Below, piece after piece: positions 23,263-34,984 of a DNA stretch of 64,000 nt. Below the pieces are notes generated by a model. It was not told where the DNA came from. It was given only the letters and a program-made list of their open reading frames with translations, and made no database searches. Within the stretch, counting starts at the first letter, position 1. Every line of letters starts with the position of its first letter. This DNA comes from Tausonia pullulans (lineage: Eukaryota > Basidiomycota > Tremellomycetes > Cystofilobasidiales > Mrakiaceae), in NCBI GenBank assembly GCA_951802195.1, contig OX637629.1, forward strand, positions 744,001-808,000, given 5' to 3'. The position numbers and the translations under genes are program-made.

Positions 23263-26200
23263 ATGTCCGGCTCGCACGCGTCCTTCCCGTTCCAGGGTAA
23301 CTACGACCCCTACGACTACGGCACGCACATGCCCGAGCAGGGCAGCAGTAACAGCAACGGAGGAGGATCTTTAGCAGCAGGAGGAGGAGGGGGGCCTGGA
23401 GACAAGCCGTCTGATGACAAGCGACCGAGAGCGGTCAGCAAGACGATTCGTACGCGTTTCCTCTCCTCGTTCACCACGTCTTGCCCGCGGGGCGAACGCG
23501 CTTCCGGCCCTTTGGCACGGTTCTTGCTTAAACGTCTTTTACTCACCCATTTCTTTTCACTACAGGCGCATGTGTGAGTGTTGTTCTTGGTCATCCAAAG
23601 TAACGGTTTTTGCTCACCTTTCTCGCTGCAGAACAATTGCCGCAGGCAAAAGATGCGGTCAGTGTCTCGGGCGCATCGTCGACTCAGGCCGGAGACGCGC
23701 GCCGCTCTTGCTTCGGGCTGACAGCCAGTTCATCGACTCATAGGTGCATCGGCTCGGACGATCCCCCATGCAAACGCTGCCGGAACGCTAATTTGGAGGT
23801 GAGCGTCTTCGGCGTCTCTCCCGCCCTTTTTCCAGCGCGGCTGACGTATCCTCCCGCACCCCTAGTGCATCGTGCGTCTGAGCTGAAGGCGTCTCAGCGC
23901 TCCAAGTCTCGGTCTGACATCTAGTGGCGACCAGTTTGAGCGGCCTCCCAAGGAACCAGAGCTAATGGGGGAATCGTGGGTTTTCAACACCTTAAAGGCT
24001 GGAACGGACCGAGCTAACCCGTGCCTTTCCGCGCTGGAGTAGTCGAGTCAAGGCTCTCGAGATGCAGATGGGTGCTATGGCTGGCCAGCTCGCCGATCTC
24101 GTCGCTGCTCTCCGCGGAGGAGCCGTCGCGCCGGTCGTCGCTTCACCGCCTCCTGCCGTCCCTCATCAGCAGCAGCAGCAGCAGCAACAACAACACCGTC
24201 AACAACATAATATTCACCAGCAGCAGCAGCTTCAATCTCAGCCTCCCCCTACGTCCTCAGTGATGCGCACCTCTTCGAAATCACCTTCGTACATCCCACC
24301 GGACGTGAACCAGAGAATGGCCTCGATCTTCCCACAGCTCCCGTCGCCTTCTCAATACCACACGCCCACGTTCCCCGCTTCCGCGTCCAGGCCGTCCGGG
24401 CACCACTCCACTTCCCGCTCGCCGCACGATTACTCTATCCCCTCAGGCATATCCCAGCCAGGCAGCACCTCCTCGACCTCCTCGGCCGACCAGCGCTTCG
24501 GCATGGCCACCGCGGGCTTCGACTTCTCAAACCGTAACCCTTACCCTCAGCCACCTCCGATACCAGCCCCGACCGGCGCAGCTGCATTCCTACGCATGCC
24601 ACCGCCTACTTCCTCGCCCAATTTCCTAGTCTCAACGGCAATGGGAGCGTCACCCACGAGCCCCGGGGCATCAAAGCCAGCGCCAGCTCCCATAGGCGCT
24701 GCTCCTGGACGCAGTCCTCATCAGCCCGTCCCTGGTGGACCCCGAAACTTCCCTCAGCCCGTCTCTCTCCGTTCGACGGCGCCCTCGTCGCAGACGGACT
24801 CACGCTCCTCCTCAGACGCCGATGATGATCTCCCCGTCTCAGCGCTCATCGCCCCGCTCTCGTCGATGCACGGTCTTGCCGAGGCGGCATTTGCGAGCGA
24901 GTACCAACCCGAGGCTGCCGCTCGTGCCGGGAAGCGCGGCGCCGACATCGGAGGCGACGCTTCGGTCTCTGGTCGAGAGGGCAAGCGCGTCAAGTTTGAG
25001 GAGGACGACGAGGAGAACGAGGACGAGGACGAGCAGGCAGAGGACGGGTTGCCTCTCTCGAAGGGAGGCGAGGACGGTCAGGAGGGCGAGAGGCGGCTCA
25101 AGAGTCCGCCTCTCGAGTCGCTGACGACGCCCAAGTTCAAGCTGTATGCGGGCCAGGGGGGACGTTTCGCAAGTTGCCTTGACAGGAAGCTCATCACGCC
25201 TGAGGAGGCGAGGCGTAACTATAATACGTGAGTGGCCTTTGAAAATTTCACAGCTTGCTCGACGATTGAGCCCTTTTGCTCGTGAGCAGGTACTGGGAAG
25301 GCGCCGACAAGTTTCTGGCCGTCTTTGATCCTCGAACGGACACATACGAGTAGTGAGTGCGCTCTTCATTTGAGCTACTTCTACCGAGACTAGTGTTGAT
25401 CCGCCGCTCCAGTCTCCGAGATGAGCGTCCCTTCATTTTTTCGGCCATCTGCTTCGTCGGCCAGTACATCCTCGATGGAGGAGGCGAGGTTTCTGACCTG
25501 CAGAAGCGGCTTTGGAAACACGTTAGGGAGCTCTCCGGCGAGACTCTCTTTTCCAAAACCGTTAAAGTTGGGGCTGTGCAGGCACTGAGTGGGTCTCGCC
25601 GATGAATATTCCCCTACCTACGACGTAAAGCTGACCGCTCCTGTCATAGTCCTCGTCAGCGGTTGGGTGCGTGACGATACCTTGACCTCCTTCGGACCTC
25701 ACTTACTATCCACTGCTCCTCACAGAACGACTCTGGATGGCTTACCGGAGGCCACGCAGTCCGTCTTGCCATGGTCCGTCTAGGCCTCCCTTCTGCATAG
25801 GTCGCGCCACATATCTGACCCTCGTCTCGTCCCTACCCAGGATGTCGGCTGCCCTGACGCCTACCTGACCCTGCTCCGCACTGGAATGGGAGACAACAAA
25901 ACGGCCGAAGAGCTGGAGGACAAGCATGAAGGCGGTGAACACGATCTCGTCCTCAAGTCTCGGGTCTGGTTCTGCCTCTACAATCACGAGCACCAGTGAG
26001 CAACCTATACATTCTCAACCATTGAAGCCTCGCTGAGGTTTATTCCGAGCGTCCAGGATGTCCTACGGCCACGGCCGGCCGCCAATCGTTCAGGCCGATG
26101 AGGCCGTCCTTAGGGCTCGAGACCTGCTCGACCACCCGTTGTCCCTTGAGACGGATGTGAGTAGTTCGAGTGGCGGAGATCGCCCTGGTATCGTCGTTGC

Positions 26201-27935
26201 TAACATTTACTGTGGTTCGCAGCTCAAACTTGTTTCAACGGCGGTTCGTCATTGCCCTCGGTGTCGAGACCGCTTGGGAACACCTTGTCTGACGCGGATT
26301 ATATTCACAGGAGCTCATGACAATTCGATCCAAATACCATAAGCAGCTCCGGCGGCTCATGGGTGACACCATTATCGACAAGGAGACGATCCACCTCCTT
26401 CAGCAGGCGAACATCGACGTGATGGCTTGGTACAACGAGTGGGAGGCCATCCTTTGTGCGTCGCAGGCATTCGAATCAGGTTCCCTCCATATCCCATTGC
26501 TGATTGTAATCTACAGGCGAGCGCCACGGCGAGAAACTCCCATTCTACCGTGACTCGATCAAGATTCGTGCGTCCTGAAGCTGCTCTGCCCTTATCACAC
26601 ACTACAATGCTGAGAATCACTCATCTCTTCTTTAGAGCGCGATTATACGCAGCTATTTCACAATTGTACGTCGTCTCGCACGCTTTCCCTCACGATCTCT
26701 TCTTGATCAACGCGATCTCCAGGCATGGCCCTCCGCGGCATCCATTCTGCGGCCGACGCCCGTCGCATGAGCCCTGAACTCCGGGCGCTGGCTCTCAAGG
26801 CGCTCTCCAACGCTCAGTCGGCTATCGACATCTGTCTTCGTCGGCCGAGCTACCGACGGTCGTTCAAATACTCGGTACACCACACACAGTCAGTAGTCTT
26901 CTTTCTCAAGTCACAGCCTCAGTCGCTGATCCTCGGTTGCTAGTGTGTGCGCCGCGTTCGCTGGGAGCTTGCTCATCAGAATCGCGAGACTCTTCCCGGA
27001 TGAGCTGGACTTACGCAAGACAGGTTCGCCTGTCTCGATTTTGATCGTCCATCTCTCGGCTGTCTGATCCGTTTTCTCGCTCTTCTTCAGCCCGAGACAT
27101 CGAGAATCTCGCCAGGCTCCTGTCTGAAGGTGCACTTCTTTTCTCTCAGCCCAGTCTCACATCTATGAACCCTGACGATGCTCTTTCTCGTAGTCCCCGC
27201 GGGACGATACGCCCAGTCGCTCCGACTGTCACTCCGCAAAGCGCGCGCTCGACGAAGCCTACCACCTCCTTCGGCCCCGTCTTCGGCGCCAGGGTGAGCC
27301 TCTCTCTCGGAATTTCCGATTTTTCAGTCTGAAGACTGAACTTCACTCACATCCTCGAAAAGCTCCCCGAACGCCCAAGCCATGGCGAGCGACACCCCGT
27401 CCGCCAAAGCTGGCCAACCCCCGAACCCAGCTTACTTCCCTGGCCCCTCGCCCGCCCCGGACCTAGCAGCGGGTGTCGAAGCTGCTGTCGAAGCCTCACC
27501 CTCGGACCCAGGCACGGCCGATTATCTGTTCAGCTGGCAAGGAGACGATGCGTCGTCCGTTCGGCTCATCGATGATGAGGAGGCGGCGGCGCTGATGGGG
27601 GGTGTCAATGAGGCGGCGATGCTGCTGGCTGGAGGCGGTACTGGCTCTGGTGGGGCGGCGAAGACGGAATTTGGAGAAGAGAGTGGAGCTGGCGATGGTG
27701 GCGGAGGAGATGCCGGTGGTATTCTCTCCCTGCCTGCGTAAGTCCCACCCTACTGGGCTGTCTTTCTTCTCTCCCACGCAAACTCTGACCACGTCCTTCC
27801 CTCTCTCGCCACCTCAACAGATGGATCAGCGGCTCTTCAGACATCATTGCCAACATTGGCTCCGGGTCCGGCGGGATGGAAGATTGGATCGCCGGCGCCG
27901 ACTGGGCCCAACAGAGCGAGGCCTGGCTAGGTTAA
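23263..27935 (+). CDS. Zn2Cys6 fungal transcription factor with middle homology (Fungal_trans) domain
   Basis: A nuclear DNA-binding regulator. The N-terminus (MSGSHASFPFQGNYDPYDYG, Gly/Ser-rich) precedes the binuclear cluster RACNNCRRQKMRC...DDPPCKRCRNANLECIFERP, with all six cysteines present. The first cysteine lies in an 8-nt exon (23566-23573). A short coiled-coil linker follows (RVKALEMQMGAMAGQLADLV). Then come Gln runs and a long Ser/Pro-rich region, an acidic patch (EEDDEENEDEDEQAED), and the middle homology domain with SAICFVGQYIL, GWLTGGHAVRLAMDVG and RVWFCLYNHEHQMSYGHGRP. The C-terminus is acidic and Gly-rich, ending GADWAQQSEAWLG, a likely activation region. Roughly fifteen introns interrupt it. 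The stop is TAA at 27933-27935. The target pathway cannot be deduced: neighbours are unrelated. Zinc-cluster and middle-domain assignments are firm. Confidence 0.92.
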
Positions 27936-28617
27936 TCGTCCATCTCCTCTCTTGGGGCCTTTTTTTTTTTTTTTTGTGGTACCGTCTCTTATTCCTCTCA
28001 TCTTTGGCATAATTTTGTCTTCTCTTTATAAAAGTTTCCCTTCAAAGTGAGCAAGAGAAAATGGGCTCATCCGCCGACGATGCATGTCGCTGCCACAACA
28101 AGCTTGATCTCAGCTGACGCTTTGCCTGTCTATGCTCAGAACAAAGCCACGCTAGCCCAGACGCAATGCCCGGAATGAAGCCGGGAACCTAGCCAGTAAA
28201 GGAGAGAGACGGGCAGGGCCCCCTCCCAAGTCACGCGTTGTCTGCGCTACGCGAGTTGTCTGCGCTACGCGATCGATCCCCCTTCTACATCCACCCTTTC
28301 CTACCAAAACTTGAAACGGTCGAGCGATCAATCGTACATTGCAATCTTTTTCCTCCTCTTCCGCGAGGGAGAAGGCACCCCAAGGACCAAACGATTGCGT
28401 CCTTCGAACGCAAATCCCCCAACGCGCGCGTGCGAGCGAGACGAGACTCACGCCGCGCTGCAACCATCTACCCCGCAGGTTACTCCTTTACTCCGTCCTA
28501 GAAAGAATTGTCGCGATCATAGAGCGAGAGAGTTAGTCGGTTGAACGACGACGCCGGCGAGAAGAACCGAGACGGGGAACAAGACGAATACGCACGCATC
28601 AACACCGCACACACGTC
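27936..28617. other. Intergenic region between convergent genes
   Basis: 682 bp between the 3' ends of the regulator (+) and SmG (-). A T run (about 27960-27976) lies in the regulator's last transcribed part. It contains the 18-bp tandem duplication listed next. No gene seen. Confidence 0.5.
28237..28272. repeat. Perfect 18-bp tandem duplication
   Basis: The unit GTTGTCTGCGCTACGCGA occurs twice back to back (28237-28254 and 28255-28272) without a mismatch. A recent slippage or duplication event in intergenic DNA is the simplest explanation. Confidence 0.9.
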
Positions 28618-29419
28618 TTATGCGGACAACGTCGATACAGATGTCACCGAGTTCCCGCGGATGACCTGTTTGAAAAAGGACGAGGAGCGAACGGTCAGTG
28701 GCTGAAGGGCGAGGAAAGAGAGAGACGGAGAGAGACGATGGATGCAGGCTGAGAGTGAGAGGCTTCGGCGGGACGCGTCCCGGTTTGTGTCGTTGGCCCC
28801 ACGCTTCCTGCTTCCATTCGACGTGGCCAGACGATAGCACCAACTCAAGCCCGGTCTCTCTCGGCATTGACACGCTCGACCTGTTTGAAGGATCGAGCCG
28901 GCCGGAGGGCAGTGGGAATGAAGGCGCCAGGGAGAAGAGAAACAGCGTGACGGGCGCGACGAGGGGAAGGCACGTCGCGTTGCCTCGATGGACGAGGACT
29001 CGAAAGCTCCCAGGATATCCAGAGGCTCTTCTTGATCAGATCACGTATCTAAGTCCAAGACCACTTGAAGGGGCGTGCGGGCGAGAGAGAGAGCGCGTCG
29101 CAAAACGCGACACGAACGAGACGCTCTAACGTGTCAGGAAGGGCGAAGACTCACAACCATACCGATCGAGTGCTTGTCGGCCGGGACGGTCTCCTCGTAG
29201 GCGTCATCGACGACAAGGTTCAGGAAGATGTCGAAGCCGCGAAGGACGCCCGTCACCTTGCGGCCTCCCTGGATGAGAATGAAGATCCGCTTGTCCATGA
29301 ACTGGGCAGGGAAAGAGAGAAGGGAGGGAAGAAGGGAGGGGGACGTTAGCTCGAAGCAACGGGTGAACGGATGGGGGAGGACTGACCTTCTTGAGCTCGG
29401 GGGAGGAAACACGCGACAT
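28618..29419 (-). CDS. SMX2: Small nuclear ribonucleoprotein G (SmG)
   Basis: A core subunit of the heptameric Sm ring on spliceosomal U1, U2, U4 and U5 snRNAs. The spliced product is 75 residues, the usual length: MSRVSSPELKK, then FMDKRIFILIQGGRKVTGVL, RGFDIFLNLVVDDAYEE (Sm1 motif), and HSIGMVV followed by IRGNSVTSVSTLSA (Sm2 motif IRGN). The first intron follows the eleventh codon. The second, at 28666-29154, is 489 nt, several times longer than the typical 50-70 nt here; it splits MV from VIRGNS exactly in phase. Inside it is a second acceptor-like TTCAAACAG that would lead to an early stop. The stop TAA is at 28618-28620. It is divergent from the REX3-like gene, only 170 bp away. Identity is very secure. 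Confidence 0.94.
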
Positions 29420-29589
29420 GGTGGGCAAGAGAAGGAGGGGAAGGGAAGGGTTGGTGGTTAGGCGACAACGAGGAGAGCGTGCTCCCAGCTAATGTCGCCT
29501 TGCGCGGGTCGCCTGGGTAAGGGCGGAGGTAAGGAGTTCGATAAACCGAGATCAGGTCCATTAGCCCTCAACAACTACCACCTCAGGCC

Positions 29590-31814
29590 ATGTTCAGATC
29601 CCATCTCTTCTCGACCCGGACCTCCGCCTCCTCGCCTCCAACACCTTGTCCCGATTCAACCTGCACCAGAGGCGCCCATTGCCCGTTCGCCCACGAGCCC
29701 GGCGTTCCCCCGCTGAACGCGGCTGTCCTCCTTGGCTTCACGTTATCGTCGTCATCCACCAAGGCCTCCTCCTCCGAGAGGCCTGCCTCCGCCTCAGCAT
29801 CCTCTTCGACTACCTCCTCGATCAAAAAACGTCCAGCAGCGAACGAAGGCGTCACTAAGGCGCTCGCTAGAGACGTCAAGGTTCGGAAGGTCTCCGCACC
29901 CGCACCGACCTCCAAGACGGCGTCTTCGACGGCTTCACCATCAGCAACAACAACGAAGATCAAGGCCAAGCCGGTAATCCCAACCCTTCAGCGTCCATCA
30001 GCATCAAAGTCTTCGAGTAGCAGTAGACTCCAATGCCCGGTGCTCAACTACCTGCCCTACCAGACGAATGTTCCCCTCCGAGACCGACAGCGCGCACTTC
30101 AGCTCATCTTCGAGGCTTTCACAACGCTCTACGAGGACGTCCTCGACCTCGATCCTAGTATCGTTGCTAGAGACGCTCTTCTCCAGGAAGACGAGATTTA
30201 TAAGAAAGGTCGTACAGCCTACACCAACGTACGTCGTCTCACAGAGCGTGCGTGCAGACGCGGCGCGCGTCGAAGCTGATAGACAGGTTCCCACTCATCT
30301 CGTTGCCGCAGGCCGTCTCCAACTTCTTCGTCGCCATTAGGAAGCGCAGGCCTCCAAATCATCTCAAGCACTCGTCCATTGGCACCCAGTCGCAGCACAT
30401 CGCCGCCCTTGCTGCCGACGAAGCTAAGGCCAAAACCCAACGGCTAACCACGGAGGACATCGCCGGCTTCGTGCTCACGACCGCCCAGCAGAAGACGTGG
30501 GAATATATATTTGAGGTTCCTGAAGGGGAAGGAGGTGCCCAGCCGCATGAGGAAGGGTGCGAGACCGAGTGCGGGCGCTGCGGGAGCACATTCATCGTTC
30601 CTAAGGGGGGACTAGAGGGGCTCGGGGAGGGTGATCAGACGAGGTGTTTCTACCACTGGGGGAGGCGGGTGAGTCTAAACAGCGCTCCCTGGGTGTTCTG
30701 ATATGAGCGACTCATGACTGATGAACGGCTGCTTGCGTCCAACAGAGATGGGGCAAGGAGCAGGGTGCGCCGTTTCATCACACCTTCACCGTCGGAGCGA
30801 TCACGACTGATTTTTTTTTGCTCTGCGCTTTAGGTATTCGCATTCAGATCGGAACATGCTGCGGCCTGCCATGGACGTCCCAAGGTTGCACCTCCTCGCG
30901 CTCGCACGTCTTCAAGCGCGAAACGCCTAAGGAGCTGCATCGGGTCTTCCCCTTCTCCACGACTGCCGCACTCGAGAAGGCTGCTGGGTCTGTGGATTCA
31001 CCGAAGATGCCGTTGGTAGCGGTGGATTGTGAGATGCTGGTGAGCGCTTTGTGCTGCTTGACGGTTGCCTTTCTTTTAGCAGCTGAACTCGCTCGACAGT
31101 ACACAACTGCGGGCATGTCTCTCGGGCGTGTCACTATCGTTGCTGAGGATGGATCCACGCTGCTCGACGAGTTTGTTCGCGTATCGCCCGCGCACGTCCT
31201 GTGAGTACAAGACTGTTGCTCCTCTTTTGCACTCATCCTAATCTTACTTCGACCTGTCCATAGCGATTGCAACTCTCGGTGAGAGCCAATTTGATGAAGG
31301 AATGTTGCTCACTAGCTGACTCAAATGTTCTTAGCTTCTCCGGCATACAGCCTTCCGACATCGCCTCTGCCACTATGGACCTGGCAGCGGCCCGGAGAGC
31401 GCTCTCTCTCTTCGTTGGGCCTTCAACCATCCTGATAGGACACGGGTGGGTTCCTTCATACTGCCGTCCTCCATGTTTCGCTCTGACGCATGTCGTTTGC
31501 GACAGCCTCGAGAACGACCTCAACGCCCTCCGGCTCATCCATCCTCGGTGCATCGACACTGCCATCGTCCGTCTTGTTCCTTGCCCTCTCATACATCCAT
31601 CTTCCCACGGCTGACCGGTCCGCCTCGCCCTCCCTCCCAGCTCTTCCCACACTCCTCCGGGCCACCCTTCCGACCTGCGTTGAAAGCGCTTGTGAGCCAC
31701 TACCTCGAGCGGACGATCCAGACGTCAGGAGACGAGGGTCACTCGTCGGCGGTCGACGCGATTGCGGCGTTGGATCTGGTCAAGTGGAAGGTGTTTGGGT
31801 CGTCCGGTGGCTAG
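29590..31814 (+). CDS. REX3-like RNA exonuclease (CCCH zinc finger plus DEDDh domain)
   Basis: Family enzymes trim the 3' ends of RNase MRP RNA and other small RNAs. The N-terminus contains a CCCH-type finger, CPDSTCTRGAHCPFAH, at about residues 20-35. It is followed by a Ser/Ala/Thr-rich linker and a helical REX-specific region (CPVLNYLPYQTNVPLRDRQR, then RTAYTNAVSNFFVAIRKRR). A Cys/His segment (CETECGRCGSTF...CFYHWGRR) precedes the exonuclease domain. Catalytic residues are visible: Asp and Glu in AVDCEML, Asp in HGLENDLNAL, and the His/Asp pair in EGHSSAVDAIAALDLVKW. Introns separate most motifs; the frame closes at TAG 31812-31814. A REX1/REX4-type assignment is less likely because of the N-terminal finger. 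The start at 29590 lies 170 bp from the SmG start. Confidence 0.85.
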
Positions 31815-32391
31815 CTAGCGAATGCGGATGCACGCGAGATGAGGGTGGGATAGCTTGGAGGAAAGACCGAGAACGAAGAGGGGCTCCGGCCCTCTGTGTA
31901 TACGTGCATGTCGCTCGCTCATGTGCGGCGCCGTGCCTGCCCGCGGCAGACCCTTCCTCGCAGACAGGTTGCCTGTCCTGGATCCAGGCCATACCATAGG
32001 TCTTTGCATTCTTTGTCTCTTGCAAGATCTGGACGAGCGAGGCAAATGGTCATCATCATACGGAAGATGGAGTCTCCGCGGAAAGTTGCCCACTACGTCA
32101 GAGCGCGGATGTCCGCTCCAGGCCTCGCTGCTCCCCCTTCGGGCGCGTTGCAGGGAAGAGAGAAAGAGAAAGGAGGGGAAACGTGTCCTCCGTCTCGACC
32201 ACACTCTAAACACCCATCTTTCTTTCCTTCTCCCATCCCGGCTTCTCGCCCTTGTCGTACGTGTCGGACCTCTTCCCGCCAGAAAGGACTCTTGTCGGAC
32301 CTGCCGCTGAGCTACCCGCGCCCTCTTCCAGCCCGCACACAACCCCCACCCGGCTTCCAAACTCCCTCGCCCTCGTATCTGCATCATCACC
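31815..32391. promoter_or_regulatory. Upstream region of TPS1
   Basis: 577 bp, C/T- and A-rich near the ATG at 32392. Stress-response elements are a reasonable expectation for TPS1, but no AGGGG/CCCCT array stands out; single CCCC runs occur. Overlapping frames of up to 250 codons on + cross into TPS1 intron 1 and are not real. Confidence 0.4.
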
Positions 32392-34797
32392 ATGGCCGAC
32401 GAGAAACGCCTGATCGTCGTTTCGAACCGACTGCCCGTCACCATCTCCAAGGACAGCAAGGGAGAGTACCACTTCAAGGCAAGTCCTACCCAGTTTTGGA
32501 TGGGGCAGCAGCGCGCGGCTCGGGCATAGGACGACGTCAGAGCCCAAGGGAAGGGGGGGGGGGGGGGGGGGGGGGCTCCCGTCCTCTCACCTCCCCCCTC
32601 GACCGTGTGACGCTCCTGTGGACTATGGGGGATGCAGGCAGCCCCTGAAGGATCCTCTTGCGTTTTTACGGTCGCTGGAAATCATGCCGGAGGGATCCAG
32701 GTTGAGACGACGGTCAACCCTCTCCTCGCTGCCGTCTCCCGTCGCCTGGTAGCCGTTGTCCCCTTCTTTGAGAGCCGCTGCTAATGTCTTCCCCTCCCCT
32801 CTCCACAGATGTCCTCGGGAGGACTCGTCTCTGCGCTCTCGGGCTGCAAGAAGACGATGAGCTTCACCTGGAGTGAGTTCCTTTCCTCCTTCTCTCGCCC
32901 AAGGCGATGACGACGACAACGACCGGCGGCGGGGCCTTAACCGCCCCACCCCACCATTGGACGCGTCACGGTTCTCTGCTCTCGCCCTTTTGCTCCGACC
33001 AGAACTGATATCTATCCCTTGTACCTCTAGTTGGATGGCCCGGCATCGAGATCCCGGTTAAGGACAGAGCCCATGTCAACAAGCGGCTCATGGATGAGTT
33101 CCAGTGTCAGGCCGTTTACCTTGAGGACGACATTGCCGACCAGCACTACAAGTTCGTCCCTTCTCCTGCGTGGCGCATGGGGAGGAGCGAAAGGCTGACC
33201 GCTTTCCCACTTGCAGCGGCTTCTCTAACTCTATTCTCTGGCCTCTCTTCCATTATCACCCTGGTTCATATTGCTGCTCGCTCAGTCATGCGCCGCCTCC
33301 TTCTAACTGACCTTTTCATGCCCCCTCCCCCTTAACAGGAGAGATGAACTTTGACGAGGATCATTGGCTCGCTTACCGGGCCGTCAACCTCACGTTCGCA
33401 CAGGTCGTCCTCTCTCAGCTCCGCAAGGGCGACATGGTCTGGGTTCAGGACTACCACCTCATGCTCCTCCCTCTCCTCCTCCGCGGCCTCATCGCTGGGT
33501 CGGCCGGCGGGTCCTCCACCCAGCGTGAGCTCGGCCGTGTCGTTGAAGGCATCAAGGCTGGGTCCGAGACGGATCAGGGCGAGCGGCCGGGCGAGGAGCG
33601 TGCGACGGACGTAAGCGAGCTCAAGGAGGAGGACATCAAGATCGGCTTCTTCCTTCACACCCCGTTCCCCTCCTCGGAAATCTACCGGATCCTCCCCGTC
33701 CGGAGAGAGATCCTCCTCGGTATCCTCCATTGCGATCTCATCGGCTTCCACACGTACGACTACGCCCGCCACTTCCTCTCGTCGTGCACCCGGATCCTCG
33801 GCCTTCCGGCCATGCCCAACGGAGTCGAGCTCGAGGGCCGCTTCGCCCAGGTCGGCACCTTCCCGATCGGCATTGACCCGCTCCAATTCCACGAGGGTCT
33901 CCAGCGGCCATCGGTCCAGAAGCGGATCAAAGAGCTCGAGCAACGCTTTGACGGCGTCAAACTCATCGTCGGTGTCGACCGGCTCGACTACATCAAGGGT
34001 GTTCCGCAGAAGCTGCACGCACTCGAGATCTTCCTCACCGAACACCCAGAGTGGATCGGTAAGGTTGTTCTCGTCCAGCTTGCGGTCCCCTCGCGTGGAG
34101 ACGTTGAGGAGTACCAGAACCTCCGAGCGACGGTAAACGAACTCGTCGGCCGCATCAACGGTCGCTTTGGCACCGTAGAGTTCATGCCGATCCACTTTAT
34201 GCACAAGAGCGTCTCATTCGAGGAGCTCACTGCCATGTACGCCGTTTCGGACGCCTGCCTCGTCACCTCGACCCGTGACGGCATGAACCTCGTGCGTCAT
34301 TCTCCTCCCTATCTCCCACCGTTCCAGCTTCCGATCCTGACTCGTTCTATCCAGGTCTCCTATGAGTACATTGCGACTCAGGGTCAGAGACATGGCTCGA
34401 TGATTCTCTCCGAGTTTGCCGGCGCCGCCCAGTCGCTCAACGGCTCGCTCATCATCAACCCGTGGGATGTCCACTCAACCGCCAACGCCATCCACGAGGC
34501 CATGACGATGGACCCTGCGACTCGCAAGTCGAACTTCGACAAGCTCCACAAAGTAGGTCTGGCTCGTTCGTTCGGTTATTGCTCAAACTGACATCCTTGC
34601 CTCGACAGTACGTCCACAAGTACACTGCCGAGCACTGGGGGACGACCTTTGTTAAGGAACTCACCCGGATCAAGGTGCGTTGTTTCGGGTTCGCCTACTT
34701 CTCTCACATTGCCTACTGACCTTGTCACTGTCGCTCGCAGGTCCAGATCGAGGAGAACCCCACGCCCGCTCCTCTCAACCCCGACGTCACTCCCTAG
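32392..34797 (+). CDS. TPS1: Alpha,alpha-trehalose-phosphate synthase (UDP-forming)
   Basis: The GT20 enzyme transfers glucose from UDP-glucose to glucose-6-phosphate to make trehalose-6-phosphate in the cytosol. MADEKRLIVVSNRLPVTIS opens the protein. SSGGLVSALSG, IGWPGIEIP, LWPLFHYHPGEMNFDE, WVQDYHLMLLP, FFLHTPFPSSEIYRILPVR, GVDRLDYIKGVPQKLHA, VTSTRDGMNLVSYEYI and LSEFAGAAQSL follow in order. The nucleotide- and substrate-binding residues are in place. The C-terminus is short (LNPDVTP), with no phosphatase domain, as in single-domain Tps1. Unusual: about 45 extra residues between the LLLRG helix and IGFFLHTP (about residues 157-203), Gly/Ser/Glu-rich. The first intron (32479-32808, 330 nt) has a GC donor and contains a 23-nt G run at 32553-32575. 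The stop TAG is at 34795-34797. Confidence 0.97.
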
Positions 34798-34984
34798 AGC
34801 TTTCCTCCCCTTACCTCATTGGGTTCTTCTTCCTTCCATTTCTTTGTATGCTACGCTGCCACGTCTACTCCTTCACGTCTCGCAAAGTGCTGCTTTGATT
34901 CAATGTCAAATCGGATTACAAACGGGTTCCGTCGTTCAAAGTCGTCGAGTCATCATCGGCCCCTCCTCCGCTCGTGGCTCTCCT

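Noticed and set aside
28666-29154. Intronic snoRNA in the long SmG intron
   Set aside because: No RTGATGA C box paired with a CTGA D box near the ends, and no ACA box with hairpins could be found; only a short GTCGC/GCGAC hairpin.
31896-32648. 250-codon plus-strand ORF upstream of TPS1
   Set aside because: Runs across the TPS1 start and first intron in another frame, including the G run; no motif.
33332-34204. 290-codon minus-strand ORF
   Set aside because: It is the antisense shadow of the TPS1 exon encoding catalytic motifs; high GC and biased third positions keep the opposite strand open.
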